Below are positions 1 through 13,083 of a stretch of DNA of 64,000 nucleotides, piece by piece. The number at the start of each line of letters is the position of its first letter. Within the stretch, counting starts at the first letter, position 1. The DNA is from Albugo candida (lineage: Eukaryota > Oomycota > Peronosporomycetes > Albuginales > Albuginaceae). The DNA lies in the NCBI GenBank assembly GCA_905220665.1, contig CAJNAR010000176.1:248001-312000 (forward strand), written 5' to 3'. The notes beneath the pieces were generated by a model that made no database searches, had not been told where the DNA came from, and was given only the letters and a program-made list of their open reading frames with translations. The translations under genes were made by a program, and so were the position numbers.

Positions 1-2096
1 TTGAGCAAATCATCCTTGCTCTCATTGAATCGGACCATGCCTTGTGAACGTATTATCAATGTGACCATAACGGGTCGTGAGGATTCGGTCACGTATTTGA
101 GGATTCCGTTCCACCGAACACCAACTCATCCGATGGTTATTTCAACTCTCCACAAGCGTTTTTACGATGGGTTTGGTGTATGGTTTCGCGTGCACGAACT
201 GTCCGTGGTCGGCTAATGGTTGCGTAGACGATGATTTCATCATGTCTGTGGTATTACAAGATGCACGTGAACATAAAAGTAGAGAAAATTGGACAGCGGC
301 AATCAATGTTAAATCGATTTGCGCTTGGTCGGAAACACAAAAAAGATTCAAAACTCGTCCACCTACTCAGCAAAGAATGTTTATATCTTCGCCGACAAGA
401 TGGTCGACTTAGTGGGACGACTAAAGTTGCAACGTATTTAATTCCTCCAGCAGTTTGCATCCGATGCGTCGACCATTATTCCTGCAAATTGGACAACTGG
501 TTAAACGAATTATTACAACTAATCCAACCTTCCTTTGGACCACACAAGCTGATGGATATATTCACGATCGCACCACATGGACATGGAAAAATGATTCAAT
601 GGGAGAGGACATCGTCTTGGTGGAAACACGCATTTAAAATGTGGCATCAGATGGATTAGAGCATTAGAATATCCGATTTGAATGTTTCACAACGCCGTCA
701 GTATTACATGGAACAACCGATGTGGTTTCACTGCGACCAAGAATTACATTACGAAGTTGCTACTCGTACTCCAAGTACGTAATACGTTTGATCCAATCTT
801 GGCATGGTGGCCGAACCACATCGGACGTTTTGAGAATCGTTTGCTACGCTTTTCGAGGTTCGTAGTCTTCAAGACTTTTTTTGAGACAGCGACACATGGC
901 CAACGAAGGAAGCTTTAGTCGCCAACGATTACAACGACGAAGAGCTGATCACGTCGGATATGGCTGGAGAAAAGTTGCTGATTCGACTTTACAATGAAGT
1001 CACTCAGATAGTACAGCGTATATACGCCACAATTCGTCTCATCATTGGATTCAGCCAAGCAGAAGTGGTCGATTTTTTTTATGTTGGAGCACAAGCAAGG
1101 AGATAAAGTATTATTTTCTATCTATTCCACGCTCTCAACTCTCACGAATCGTCTGGAAACCTCCCGAACCAACCAAGAGTCATCCGATGTCGACACATTG
1201 GTCACCGCGGGAGAGATCGGCCACACTGGATTTAGAGCGGGTTCGAACTTTTATGGCTACATCACGGCATCTTCGGAAACGTGTACTACCAATTTTTGAA
1301 GATTTAGAGTTTCGTCTAGCCTTTCGGATGTTGCCAGTTCGATCTCGTTTCTGGTTCTTAAAGGATATTCAGCCCGACATTATATTGCGCACGCAGCCTC
1401 CATGTGGGGCAGTTTAATCCGATCAACATCTCTTTGTAGAGTGCAATCACACGGTACCATTATGGAGGGAGTTACTCCCTAGTTGGGATCAGTTTTTCTC
1501 CTCTTGGACGCATATTGTTTGTGAAGTCGGACCAGCACTACGGTCGGATTGGAAAGAATATCAACACATTATATCAGATTTATGGCTTGCATAGCAAGCG
1601 GTGACACTGCACTTCGTCTGAACAGATTGCAATCGTCGTTTGTTCGATCAGCGATCAGCAGCTCCGACAATTCCAGCACTTTCCTTGATCTATCCCACCT
1701 TTAGCACGCCCGTTCGGTACTATCGAATACAGTGTTACGACCAAGACGAACGCATTTAAAGTGCTGGATCAGCTCACAACGCAAGGATCATTTGCTGGAT
1801 TTTTTAGAAGTCGACGATCATTGCTGCGGGTATGACACAGACAAGTCAAAATGCAAGTGCAACTCAGATCCTAGTCGTACAACTTTACAAATTTATAGCA
1901 TTTACAAGCTGGACAAGTCTCGTATTAAGGTGGCTGAGGCTACTGCAGTACAGAATTATTGACGAGAAGACTATTATCATCTCTCATAGGTATTTTTACA
2001 AAACGTTTTTTATATGTATATATGTTATTCAAGATAGCCTAGGCGACTACAGAAGTCAGTTAATCTAATTCTAGTAACATAGACACCTTCAACTGA
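1..2096 (+). mobile_element. Decayed 3' part of an L1/Tx1-like LINE (ORF2 C-terminal region and 3' UTR)
   Basis: This stretch aligns base for base, with many small differences, to the 3' 2.2 kb of the fuller LINE at 46.2-53.25 kb (window base 1 corresponds to about 51023). It covers the end of the reverse transcriptase, the long C-terminal region with the CX4CX7HX4C zinc motif, and the same 3' tail ending GACACCTTCAAC. Frameshifts and stop codons break the frame into pieces of under 150 codons, so it cannot be functional. The 5' part lies outside the window. The element ends abruptly where SINE-like sequence begins, which suggests it inserted into a SINE copy. Confidence 0.9.
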
Positions 2097-2318
2097 GCAT
2101 GCGAACTCCCTTCTCGAGGTCGCGAGCTCGGTCCCCGGCAATGGGCAGCGGTTTGAGCCTACCAAGCGCAAAGCTTGAAAAATATCTACCTCCCCAGGTT
2201 TGTAGCCAGGCTTAAGTAATATTTACACAATCATGGGCTTATGATAGTAAAAGGAAGGTAGTTAAAGAACCAGATAAACAGTGTTATGAAATCCTTGACG
2301 CCGTAAAAAAAAGAAGAG
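2097..2318 (+). mobile_element. tRNA-derived SINE-A copy, 5' part missing
   Basis: From GGGCAGCGGTTTGAG onward this matches the SINE bodies at 24.1-24.28 kb and 57.0-57.23 kb (for example GCTTGA-AAATATCT, GACTTAAGTRATATT, AACCAGATAAACAGTG, then GAAATC-TTGAC and an A-rich tail). Only the end of the tRNA-like head is present and it is degenerate. It begins exactly at the 3' end of the LINE remnant, so the missing head may lie on the other side of that LINE, beyond the left edge of the window. Confidence 0.75.
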
Positions 2319-4982
2319 ATTCCGAACGGACAGAAGTGATATACTTCACAAGAACTTCATCTTTTCGTTTTTAGTGCAAGAGGACACTCGAATACTAGCT
2401 AGAATCAATTAATGTGTTTGCATCGGTGCAGGGTGTCGCCGAATCCGAGTCTATCACCAAGCCTGTTCTTATCGTTCTATAGGCGCTTGTGAACACCATA
2501 CATCGAAGCAACAGCCGTTAGATACGGCTCGTTCTACCAGGACGTAAAAACGAAGAGTGAAAATCGGCATTGAATCCTTGCACTTTTATTATATGAGAAA
2601 GACCTCTTTAACGCAGATTCATTGATACCTCAATTTCAGAAAGCCGATATTACCACTGCCATCTTATGGCTCACAAGGGCAGTATATCTATCAAACTGAT
2701 GCTCGTACAAAGTGAACTTTTTCATAAGAACTACAAGTCCAAGATAGAGTACAATGAATGGTATAGGATGATGTTTGCATGGTATTCCGATGCATGGCGG
2801 ACTCTGAACTAGTGATCTGAGCTACTCTATCAACAATTTTTTGCTTCCAAGGCAAGGTTAGAAAGGACGGGAAGATCTCCATACATGAATCGTTGGAAGG
2901 ATACTCACCGCGCCGGGTAATATCATACCATTAATAGCACGAAAGTAGATCCAGTCTCGTTGAGATGCTGCTTGCTATAAATGCGCAAAAGGTTTTGGTG
3001 GAAACTTTCGTGACGTTTATCAGATACACACCTTAGACTTTGATGACTGTACCCTACTATGCAGTGAGTCTTCTAGCTATCTGGCGATAGTATCCCCCTC
3101 CTACGGACGTAGACGAGTTGTTTGTTACGCCCTCGACAGTTCTTTCAGATTTACAAATGTCGTGAGATTTGAGCGAAACAATTCAATAGCAAGGCTGATG
3201 GTAGTCTCCAAGATGTCAGAAATCCAGCTTGGGTTACATTGCTTTCATTGTCGCTCGTATCTACGACTCAATGCAAACCCTTTTTGTGATGATTCAGACC
3301 TCCCAATTTACTAGTAGATGTTTTTGGAATTTGATATTCAAAAACGCGACAAATAAAATTCAAGAAAACTCCTCGCGCCCACATGTACGATAAATTTCAA
3401 GTCTTTAAGGTTAGATTAGGAAGTGCAAACTCACGACACAACCTCGAGTTACACCCCAAAAGACAAGTCGGCTACTTATGTGAGACAACACTGTAGCTCG
3501 GAAGCGGGTATCACTAAAACGATAGAAAGTAAGAAGAGTATCGTACTTGCACATATATTGTCCAAGTCTAATCGAAATGACTAACTTATATTTGCAAAGG
3601 ACGGCGAAACTTGATCAAACTTCGATATTAGAGAGATTGTCGATGTTTCGTTCAGAAGTTGTTAATACCATAGGAATGTTTTTACAGAGAGTCAGTGTTT
3701 TCACTTCTTTGCGTGTAAATTCGTTCACATGTAACTGAGGTTCAACTCAATTAGAGCGGCAAGCCTTTCTCTGAGCATCTGGCAATAGAAGATGGTATCT
3801 CTTCTTTGATAATCAACACTCGTGAGCGGGAAAGAAAAATCAAATATACGACTGGTCTTGTATGATACTACAGCAAATTCAAACGTTTAGCTACATTTGT
3901 GATGAAGCGCTTTCATATTTTTACATCGTGAGTCTATTCCTACTGAAGGGGCTATTTATCATATAGAGCTCCAAAGTGTCACATTCAGCCTATTGACTGT
4001 AAAAGTCATGTCTGTCCAGAGTTTGGATCATCAGAATCTCAAGCCACGAAGAGAAAGTGGTTTCGTATACATAGGCGATTGTCATGCAGAACTATATTGC
4101 GTCCTGATTGGAGGGGGTAACTACCTGTGTTACTTGTGGAGCTAAAACAATGAGCGAAATGCATACATCTGCACGTCGGTATGAATCATCATCTACAGCC
4201 GTCTGTATTTAGCTATAGTGAAAAGCAGTCGTCTACGGGTTGAACGAGGCAAGATAGTAGCTCAACACTTGTACATCTGGGAATCTGAAGTTCGTTTCAA
4301 AAAGCACATACTTCGAAGTTCAAAACATAAATAAAAAACGACAGAGTATTAGGTTATGTACAGATTACGACGCTTTCGGGAGTCGATACCTTTTTATGAG
4401 AGATATGATATATACTAGTACTATCAAACCAGGAAGTGCACTATGTTAAGGAGGTGATTTAAATTTGGTGAATTTGATTTAGCCATTATAGTTTTCTCTT
4501 ACAGGTGGGCGCAAAGGCATTGAAATTTGGCTACATCGCATTCGCTGGATTCCGTAGATCATATACACGAAGGCGTACTATTCATTTACGTCGCATAGTA
4601 CAAACTTCTGATGTGTGAAAGTTTGTAGGAGCTCTTATACTCACATCAACTCGTACGTTTCATTTTTTGCGAAACCTGTATCAATCTATACCGAATCAAT
4701 CCTTAGAGGTACGTCTGAACTTCCATTCGCATTCGATTCCAAATGTTTACGCGGAAATTGACTGCGTCAACAATACAATGACACAACTTTGCTGCGCAAG
4801 CATAGGTGGTTCATCGCTTGCACCTAGTCCTTACCTCCTTTCGATAAAATTTAAAATACAAACCTTACCCGTTTACCTGATATGCAGCTGCCAAAAAGGT
4901 TTCCGTCCCACTTTTGTATTGTGTGGTGTAGCCGAGCGGATAAAATCGCAATTCACTTTTAGATTTACAATCTAAGACAACA
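2319..4982. other. No gene seen (AT-rich intergenic)
   Basis: Only short, unrelated open frames are present on both strands and none shows a recognisable domain, signal peptide with a credible continuation, or similarity to the secreted families of this window. A tRNA-like string at about 4927-4975 directly precedes the next gene but lacks a B box. Confidence 0.5.
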
Positions 4983-5801
4983 ATGCTGGGTGTAAGGAAA
5001 CTCGTTTGGCTATTTTTGGCATCCCAGTACTCAAATGCTTCCTTGGAGTTCCCTCTCAGAATCTTACCTTTAACCAACCGCATGAAAACGTATCATTCGG
5101 TAGTCGTACCGAATGCGAAGGAGCGTCTCCATTGTGATGAAAACAAATTACGTGAAATTCCTCCACTCAGTGAAATTGATGGACACTATATCCTCTCCTT
5201 TCAATTCTTCAAGAAAGCCTTGGGGGAGGAACGAAAAATACCTCTAATTTATAGTATCAAATGGGGTGATAGGCCTGGCCCGCCTGCTCTACACATGGTG
5301 ACACCAGAGAATTTTGACAATGGACCGATCATGTCCATCACGGTGGAGGAAGAAACATGGAATAAACCACATCAATTGGATCTAGATGGTCACTTCACGA
5401 TCGAATATGCTGGCGTAAAAGCGCAAGCAGAAGTCTCTTTCACCTTTAGAATTGTTGAGAGCGGCTTCCCTGTCTGGGCATATAACCTTTTGATGGATGC
5501 AATGCCAGACCCTTCCAGTCGATCAATCGAATGTGCGCAAATCTCCAGTTTGGAGCTTCCGACATTCAAGTTCATCTCTAATTCATTGGAGTTTTTCACA
5601 CTATCGAAGTCAAATTATTTCCTGCGAGAACAGAATGATGATATATGCCATTTGATGGTTCAACACCATGAAAGCAACAATTGGATCATTGGTATTGCAG
5701 TTACCAAGACCCACGAAGCTTTTTTCTACAGAGATGACGGCACACCAGACTACAGGTTTGGCTTCCGTCCGCTTGATAAACCTTCTGTTTCTACCCATTA
5801 A
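4983..5801 (+). CDS. Putative secreted protein, family B (272 aa)
   Basis: The start is the ATG that gives a hydrophobic N-terminus (MLGVRKLVWLFLASQYSNAS), a likely signal peptide of about 19-20 residues. The rest is soluble with no membrane segment and few cysteines. I do not recognise a known domain. It is a distant relative of the protein at 29313-30203. Both have a TPEN motif in the middle, a hydrophobic stretch followed by a DP pair, and near the C-terminus N-N/A-WIIG followed by an aromatic-rich strand and FR or AIR. The inference is a lineage-specific secreted protein of an oomycete, possibly acting in the host. The stop codon lies inside a perfect 16-bp inverted repeat. Unlike its relative it stands alone, with no recognisable gene within 3 kb on either side. 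Confidence 0.75.
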   Translation: MLGVRKLVWLFLASQYSNASLEFPLRILPLTNRMKTYHSVVVPNAKERLHCDENKLREIPPLSEIDGHYILSFQFFKKALGEERKIPLIYSIKWGDRPGPPALHMVTPENFDNGPIMSITVEEETWNKPHQLDLDGHFTIEYAGVKAQAEVSFTFRIVESGFPVWAYNLLMDAMPDPSSRSIECAQISSLELPTFKFISNSLEFFTLSKSNYFLREQNDDICHLMVQHHESNNWIIGIAVTKTHEAFFYRDDGTPDYRFGFRPLDKPSVSTH

Positions 5802-5834
5802 ATCATCAAATAAATGGTATTTGATGATTTAATG
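5796..5834 (+). terminator. Perfect 16-bp inverted repeat overlapping the stop codon
   Basis: CATTAAATCATCAAAT (5796-5811) is followed by a 7-nt loop and its exact reverse complement (5819-5834). The TAA stop of the family B gene (5799-5801) lies in the left arm. In a transcript this would form an AU-rich hairpin at the stop codon and start of the 3' UTR. A role in 3'-end formation or mRNA stability is an inference; the class 'terminator' is used only because no better one fits. Confidence 0.5.
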
Positions 5835-8800
5835 TCGTCAAGGATTCTACCTTTGCATTTATAGTATAATACAATAATTCGTGCACAGCTACTGTATAGT
5901 CGAGCAGTGGGAAATTCGTTTTGAAGACGAGAACTCGACGCCGGATTGCGGACTGCTTTGTGTTAATCTCTAACTATGCATCACCGCATAGATTCAGTAC
6001 AAACGATTCGAAATCACCGATGTTGGATAATTTGACCAGTCTCATCAGACTAAACATGACCAGCTGATTGAAAGCCACAACAAAGTGGAGCATTCAAACG
6101 ATTTGCTTGAGATGCTTCAAAACAAAGGCTGACTCGTCCGTGCCAAATTATACGTGTCATTCTTGCCTAAAGATTAAGCTTCGCTTTTGAAGACAAAGCG
6201 CACGGATCAGCACCTGATAGATTGAACATCAAGACTCCATGATGCAACGAAATCGGGTATAAAAGCATATTGAAATCGACTGCAAGCTGGAAGATATCTA
6301 GTAACAGATTACTTGAGACACCGGTATCAGAATATCAACACTAATCTCAAACAACAACCGGAGATCTTTGTCGGTCGCATGAGTTCTGTTATGCGAACAC
6401 ACTAAGATATAACGAGCAATGGTAATCAAATCACAAATTTGGCAAGCATTCGTCTTTGTGACTTTGGAGGCTTTCTCAGTTCAATTTTTAAACCTTCTGT
6501 ATTGTACCATACTACCAGCTTCCTGTTCCTTAGAGATGTGAGTACCCTCAACGTTGACATTTCTCAGTGAATTTGTACCAGCTCCATTACGGTTGCGTGA
6601 CAACTCGTAAAATGTATGATGCGGAGGGGGGGCTGATGCATGCTTTTTGAGTGTCATCGTCTTCATTTATCGATTGCATACATCTACTCTGGAACGGTTG
6701 AATTAAAACTCAACAACTAACTCATCCGGTGGCTTCTCAGCCGTATAACGGTGTATTTTTGGAATGAACGTGAGGTGGATCATGGCGGTTAAATGGAAAC
6801 CAATCGGATATGTAACGTACATGTACAGTACATCGTTGTAGTATGGCCAGTACGGTACACGTGGTGTGTGGTACACATCGTCTAATTCATATCTGTTGGA
6901 GATTAAAGACTGATTATGGGTGAACCCTTTCTTTAGGCTTGGACTAACTAGTATAGTGAACTAAGGACCGTGGAAAAATAATATACATACTTTTGCTTTA
7001 TATTGTTACGCAGTGTTTCCGGATTATTCCAGCCCTCTGATGGAGTAGTCTAATCCGGAGACCACCACACACTGGAATCGAAAAGATAATTGAGCTAACC
7101 TGTCGTGCTTCAGTGCATTAGGTGGACTTTGATACTAAGCTCATTAAATATTCAGAGTGACCAGGGCTCGCTGCATCTTGCACACGAACGCACTTTCTTT
7201 CTGCTTGATGGAACTGCGCGTGGAACCTCGTTACCACTAGTATTCGCAGTATGGAGGATACTGAGCTTTCGAATGGATGGAGGTAAAAGGTTGGAGTATT
7301 GAAATCATCCCCTCGAAGGTAATTTACAAGAGCCGAAACGGATCGTGAATGACTGTGTGCGAGTGTAAATAGAAAAATTTAAAATATATAGGATTCGATA
7401 ATGTGGAAGGTTGGGCATTGGAATTGAAACTGAACGCGAATTTATGTGTGCTACGTACTGAAGTGTGAAGCATAGTCTATCATGGAGACCAATCATTTCT
7501 GAACTCATGATATTTCAATTAAAGGTAGTGCTACATTCAACGTATACGTGCACACTTGCTAGATTTACTACAACGGAGAATGGATCTGTTACTCCATATG
7601 TAGCATCGGTGATATAATCAGTAATTTCTCTTCTCCACTTTACAGTTTAAAGAAAAGATTAGGGAGTGCTCAGTATAGTGTTGATTTTCGCGCGGATCGA
7701 ACTTGATGAAGAATCGCTTCCACAATAGCAGCGCTTTGGAGATCAGCAGCATCCGCACTGTAGAAATTCCTATGCTAAAGGATTCCGCCGCATTTGATCA
7801 ACACAATCAAACGTAGATTGCCTCAAATTTTCCTCAAAAGTATTTGGAAATTTGTATCGCAGGTCCCTGAATCACCACAGTTCTTAAGAGACTTTTGAAT
7901 CCAGCCGCTTGATGCTAGATGCGACCAGAACTCAAAGTGTAATCGGGACGAATAAGTCATCTTGGCGGATATTTACAAGATGGTTTCTCAATTTGGACCT
8001 CACTTTTGCAATGGGAAATAGAGATATTATTTCCAAGAAGTGATTTCTATAAAACAGCTATTCTTGAGAACGTGATTCAGTATGTTATTCCTTCCATCCT
8101 ATCAAACACATCGAGATAGATTGCATGGAGATTTACTGAGGGGACATCATCTCGACCAAGTACTTCCACTCATGATTGTTGGTCGGGTGATGATGCCGAT
8201 ACGTTTGCAACTGGAGTGATGATGACATTTATGATTGCTTTGTGGAGAAAGCCTCAAGCAATTTAATTTGGAATCAACATAAGGAGCATAAGAAATGAAT
8301 GTTGGTGAGTGTACAGTGCCGTAACTTGTTATGAACCAGCTGTGCAATTTTCATGACGAGATATATAGTCCGCCTGGTACGCCCAAGCGTAGATCTCGAT
8401 GGTTTTGTCAATAACGCAGCTTCAAATCCTGAATCTCTATAGGCGTCAAAGAAATAAACAAGAGGGTCATTGAATTCAGCAGAGGTCATTCTTCTGCGTA
8501 AATAAAAATACAAATTTGTTCTGAAGACTATCGCACATGCTAGAACCAGGGAATAACTGACGATCTCAAGAATATAATTCTGTTTAATTTATTGGTTCAT
8601 TCCTCACTCTTCCTTCACGAAGTCGGATTCGACATGTGCATTTTCGATCCATTCACATCCTTTCCAACGACTTATTTGCTAATTCATGACCTTCGTCCAA
8701 TTCAAACGAAAATTCGTTGGAGCTGTGCCGAGAGGACACACTCGCGTCTATTTTTTTTCAAACCTTTCTTTAAAATGAAAACACTGAGAGATAAAACTGC

Positions 8801-9523
8801 CTACCTTCCGATTTCAACAATACTGTATATGATTCGGTCCGAGTTCATCAAAAGCGGCAAGTTGTATAGCAAGCTTGTGACATAAGCGAAGGTGCGTTAA
8901 CAGAAATGACTGACTGTTCTTGATCCACAATGGAGAAGCTGATGTGCGAGCTCATAAATTTTGCGGTAGCGCACTTCAATTTAAATGTAGCGAAGACTAG
9001 TAGGGTACTCCTCAAGATAGTACACGAGTCTACGAGAGACGTATATTTATTCAGAATGGATGACTTTGTTCATTCTGTACTAGTCTCTACTAGTCGTGTC
9101 TATCATGACATATCGGGTTGTCAGCAGAATTTAGCGTGGAAGATGCTCTCAGTCTCTGTATGCCATTACATGAGAAGAGAAAAGGTTTTTAATTTCAATC
9201 CAAGCTCTTCTGTCGAATTTGCGTAATGTAAAAGCTTTCCAGCACTTTATTTATCAGATGTTTCGCTCTCAAAATCGAAGCTTGATTGATGTCACCGACA
9301 TGACTCCCATTTGACAGAAGCAGAATGAATCAGATCATGTCGTACAGAATCTAGATTATCAGAATTTAGAGTCAAATTAGTTCCCACTACGGGAAGTTTG
9401 TTTATCGTATATAGTAAAGCTCGCAATGTAACATGCAAAGAAAATAGTACTTGATCCTGATGCAAAAGCAACGCCTTTCTATGCGCTATTCAGCATGCAC
9501 GTCTATCACCTACAAGAAGAGTT
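5835..9523. other. No gene supported
   Basis: Many short frames of up to about 98 codons exist, but none has a recognisable motif, paralogue in the window or convincing start context. AT-rich unique sequence; no transposon ends were recognised. Confidence 0.4.
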
Positions 9524-9604
9524 TTGGGCGACAAACATCAATCGTGTATGAAAATTTGTACAAGCTTGTATCAAATGAGATTACTAAAATCGATAGTTAG
9601 TAAG

Positions 9605-9640
9605 TGTGATCTGCTCTCCTGGAAAGGAGAGCAGATCACA
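9605..9640. repeat. Perfect 15-bp hairpin, 6-nt loop
   Basis: The arm TGTGATCTGCTCTCC (9605-9619) and its exact reverse complement (9626-9640) surround the loop TGGAAA. It is GC-richer than its surroundings. No gene is recognised around it. Confidence 0.6.
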
Positions 9641-11054
9641 GATGTAAAAGAAAGAAGAAGAAACAGGTTCAAGATCTTGCGGAATGTGTTAGCTTTTTTT
9701 GGAAGGCACAATGACGACACACACACGTACGTCTAATTCCTCTTCGGATAAAATAGTTTCCTTACATACAGAAATGGCAATATAGACAGCAAATAACCGC
9801 GTATCCTCTACTCGTGTTGAACTCGCAAGTGTTGTCTGAACTACAGCACAGAATGTAACAACTGTTACCCCTTGCGGAATTGTTACCAGAACTATATGCT
9901 CCCATTTGACCTTTCCATACACCAAAATTGGTCAAGAAGCCAGTCGCGGAATTTTATTCCAATTTTGACACCTGTACCTTGGGGTCACCCTATGATTTAA
10001 GGGTTCGCGCTCCCATCACTTGCGAATAGTCCGAATTTGTTCGATTGGCTTCGAAAGATCGGGATTCCCGGTTATAAATGATGAACTTTACGTTCAAAAA
10101 ATGATCCAGAATGCAGATAGTAATTTTCGGATCGTTAGACTGCATCAATTGTGCGCGTCGTACCGTCTATCTCATATGAGGTGGTTTCTGATCCTGTGAA
10201 CTATGGCGGCAATTCCAATCACAAAATTACTTCTGTTTAGTGCTACAGCAGTGCAGAAAGACACGCGAATCGAAGAAAGAAGTAGTCACATACTCAATGA
10301 TGTCGATGAAAATCACGCAAGAAGCTTCATACCAATTTCATTTTGTCCATCCATATACAGGAATGATAGAGAATACCTGTGGGAAGCTAGACGACCCGTT
10401 TTTAGCTTTGAGCATAAAGCCACTATAAATCATTCAATTTCTACACATCTTAAGGTCAAGGCTTTCAAACCGAACATAATTGAACGCTACAACCCAACAC
10501 TGGATAAATCAGCTTAGTTTTATTCCATATCTCATCACTTCCTTCATAGTTCTCAAGTACTGACGAATATAAATGTACATCTACGATAAAAACGAGAACA
10601 ATGTGTGCATTGGCAATTTGAGCTCGTGTATGATGCTTTCGTCTTTTGAACCCGGCATAAGTATGAGATGCCGTAGCTAAGTTTCGGATGCAGGGATGCT
10701 TGAGATCTATCGTACAGTAAAGTAAATAATGTAAATGAAGAGGGTGAGTATGATCGAAGTTGTGCTCCTGACTGTGATGAAAGAGAGCACCTAATAAAAA
10801 GGATCCGAAAGATGTCAGATCCTTCCTCTTCATGTGTAACATACGTAATCGTGACACGTAACTTGTAAGCGTAAACTCGTAAGCGTAAAGTCGTTTAGCA
10901 TGCAGTTAGTAATGTCGGTGAGTAATAGTTCCTTGTCTATGCATGCCATATGAACATTAAGTGACTGATAAAATTCGTGAAAAACATGCTGAGAAAGTGT
11001 GCATGGCCTACATTGTATCCTTACCTACTAATCCCTACCGTAAAAAGGCATACC
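9641..11054. other. No gene supported
   Basis: A 104-codon plus-strand frame at 10203 begins with a signal-peptide-like stretch but has no other support, and overlapping minus-strand frames are just as long. Nothing else is recognisable. Confidence 0.35.
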
Positions 11055-11059
11055 TATCA

Positions 11060-11205
11060 TGTTGGAAGGATTTAAGAATGCACTTCAGGTTTCTAGTCGC
11101 ACTTCGGACTTAGTCTTAAGGATTGGTTAGGATTTTCATTTTCAAAAAAAAAGCTCAGTTATGGCAGTTTTTCCCAACGCAACCATCTCTGCTCACCCGC
11201 CAACA
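11060..11205 (+). repeat. 5' LTR of the Copia element
   Basis: A 146-bp direct repeat of 15562-15704, starting TGTTGG and ending CCAACA. The two copies have diverged noticeably, including in the poly-A stretch, so the insertion is not recent. Confidence 0.9.
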
Positions 11206-11210
11206 GGTTA

Positions 11211-12138
11211 TGAGCCCAACCAAGATTCCATCAGCCAAGACCATGGAAGAGTCCTACGGATCAGATGAGTCGAAGATGGATCGAATGATGATGCTGCTGG
11301 AGGCACTCGAAACTCGACTGGACAAAATCGAGACCGAACGGAGCGTCGGCTCGCCCGTACTAGCTCCATCCGATCGAGCGGAGAGCGTATCCGCAGATCC
11401 AAGCAACCAAGGACAGGTTTTGAGAATGTCATCCCTGGATGCGAAACCGATATAGCATCGTGGAAGCGGGATGAGGAGGAACTGTCTCCATGCCATGCAA
11501 CATAATGCGCTGTACGGGCTAAATCGAGTGAGATTACCAGAAGCAAGGGATATGAAGCTCGCCATTCAGCCATTCAACTGGGAAGACAGCTACACTGGAC
11601 TTGGAGCGCAGTTTACGCAATGAGTTTATCGTTTCTTGCGGCAACTATCGCATGCCCGACAAACACCTGGCGTTTTTTGGAGCTAGGAGGTGAAGCTCGA
11701 CTTCCTTGGACGGCAGCTCAGCGGGAAGGCCTTCACTTATTACGAGCAGCAGGTGCCTCAAAGGATGACTCAGTGCTCTAGCGTTGAAGATCCAGCCTTA
11801 TTCAGTAGCTTAGCACGAAGATACTCACAAAAGTAAGATTTCGAAATGTGGCCCTACCCGCCAATGAATGGCTGCATAGCAATCCATTATATCGAATCAC
11901 TTCCAGCCTCGGCCCAATATCACCAAAACGCAATCGACACGCTTTCTTACAGAAAAAAAGCGACAAGACGTTCTTGGAGCGAGCATTTTTTTTCCTGTCG
12001 GCAGTCAGTGAAGCAGTCGGTGTAGCAGACGATATGATCCTGGAAAGCGTTAGCAAGTACGCAAAGACTGATTTCACACAAGCTCTGATGGTCCGTTTCA
12101 AAACAGTGAGAGAAGACATGAGAAGGCAAGCCGAGTAA
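11211..12138 (+). pseudogene. Copia gag-like remnant
   Basis: It starts just downstream of the primer-binding site. The first open piece (from about 11211) is charged, with a short coiled-coil-like segment (LLEALETRLDKIETE), then stops at 11453-11455. Further pieces in other frames carry helical, gag-like sequence up to about 12138. Shortly after 12240 comes a lysine-rich, zinc-knuckle-like area that is too damaged to read. Function in a living element would be capsid formation. Confidence 0.6.
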
Positions 12139-12363
12139 CTGTGTCACTTTGCCCAGCTTATCGATTCAGACACCATCAGTGATGCCCCCAAGAGAGCCGA
12201 AGAAATGAAATTGAGACCGAATTAGTGCCAGAAGAGAATCCAAGCCAATGAACTGATACAATTGGGGGAAAAGTGGACATGTAAAAAAAGATTGCCGGAA
12301 ACAGAGCTCCTCCAGCAAACGAAGACATCGTCTTAGGAAGTGGATGCAAAAACGCTACGCTGG

Positions 12364-12835
12364 AACAAACGAAAAAGTATGGATATTAGACATTGGATCG
12401 AGCAGGCATCTCGGAACGAATATGAACATGTTACAACATTGCAAGGAGTTCAACGAATCATGCATACTTCCAAATGAGAAGGAAATGAAGATGGGATAGA
12501 CGGGATAGGCGAACATTGTCGCAACAGTCAACGGTTTACCGAGGAATGTTACCTTGAACAAAGTGCAACATTCGGAACACCTCCCTTTGAACATTTTCTC
12601 GTGTGGAAAGCTGGAGGCAAAACGATGCAAATTGGTGTATCAGGAAATTTTATCGAGAGCTGTTCAACGTAACTGTGATGGTGCGATCGTGTTCGAAGTG
12701 AATATGGTCAAGAATGGTCTCGCTGTTGAGACAGAAGGTCGAGAACGCGTCTCCAGTGTCATAGATATACTCGCTTCAATAGAATTCGTGGACGAAACAA
12801 ACAAGCAGATGGGAAGTCTTCTACACTTCCATTAA
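12364..12835 (+). pseudogene. Copia protease and pre-integrase region remnant
   Basis: Around 12376-12420 the frame reads VWILDIGSSRHL. This fits the Copia aspartic protease active site W-x-L-D-S-G-A/S-S-x-H, with the catalytic DSG changed to DIG. It is followed by HLPLNIFSCGKLEAK, the segment typically seen just after the protease in Copia polyproteins. Stops interrupt the frame at about 12500. Confidence 0.7.
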
Positions 12836-13083
12836 CGATTTGTTAATCTGAACTACGATACTATTGAGAGGATAGCAAAGCTCCCGGAATCAGGGATCGA
12901 TATTGATGACTATCGGCGTTTGAATTGCATTAGTTGCACGGAAAGCAAGCAAAGAATAAACAGTGTCGGAACGATACCGCTATGAACTCTCCTACGATAC
13001 GAATTGGTGAGGTTATATATATGCAGTGACCTGAAGGGTCCGATCACGCCTCAAGGCCGACGCGGAAATCGATATTTGATCAA

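Noticed and set aside
4920..4976. tRNA-like sequence (GTAGCCGAGCGG followed by a TTAGATT-TAC-AATCTAA hairpin)
   Set aside because: The A-box-like part is good but there is no B box, T arm or acceptor pairing before the gene that starts at 4983; at most a tRNA fragment.
10203..10517. Small secreted protein candidate (104 codons, MAAIPITKLLLFSATAV start)
   Set aside because: Only a signal-peptide-like start supports it; a longer frame overlaps on the other strand and no paralogue is present.
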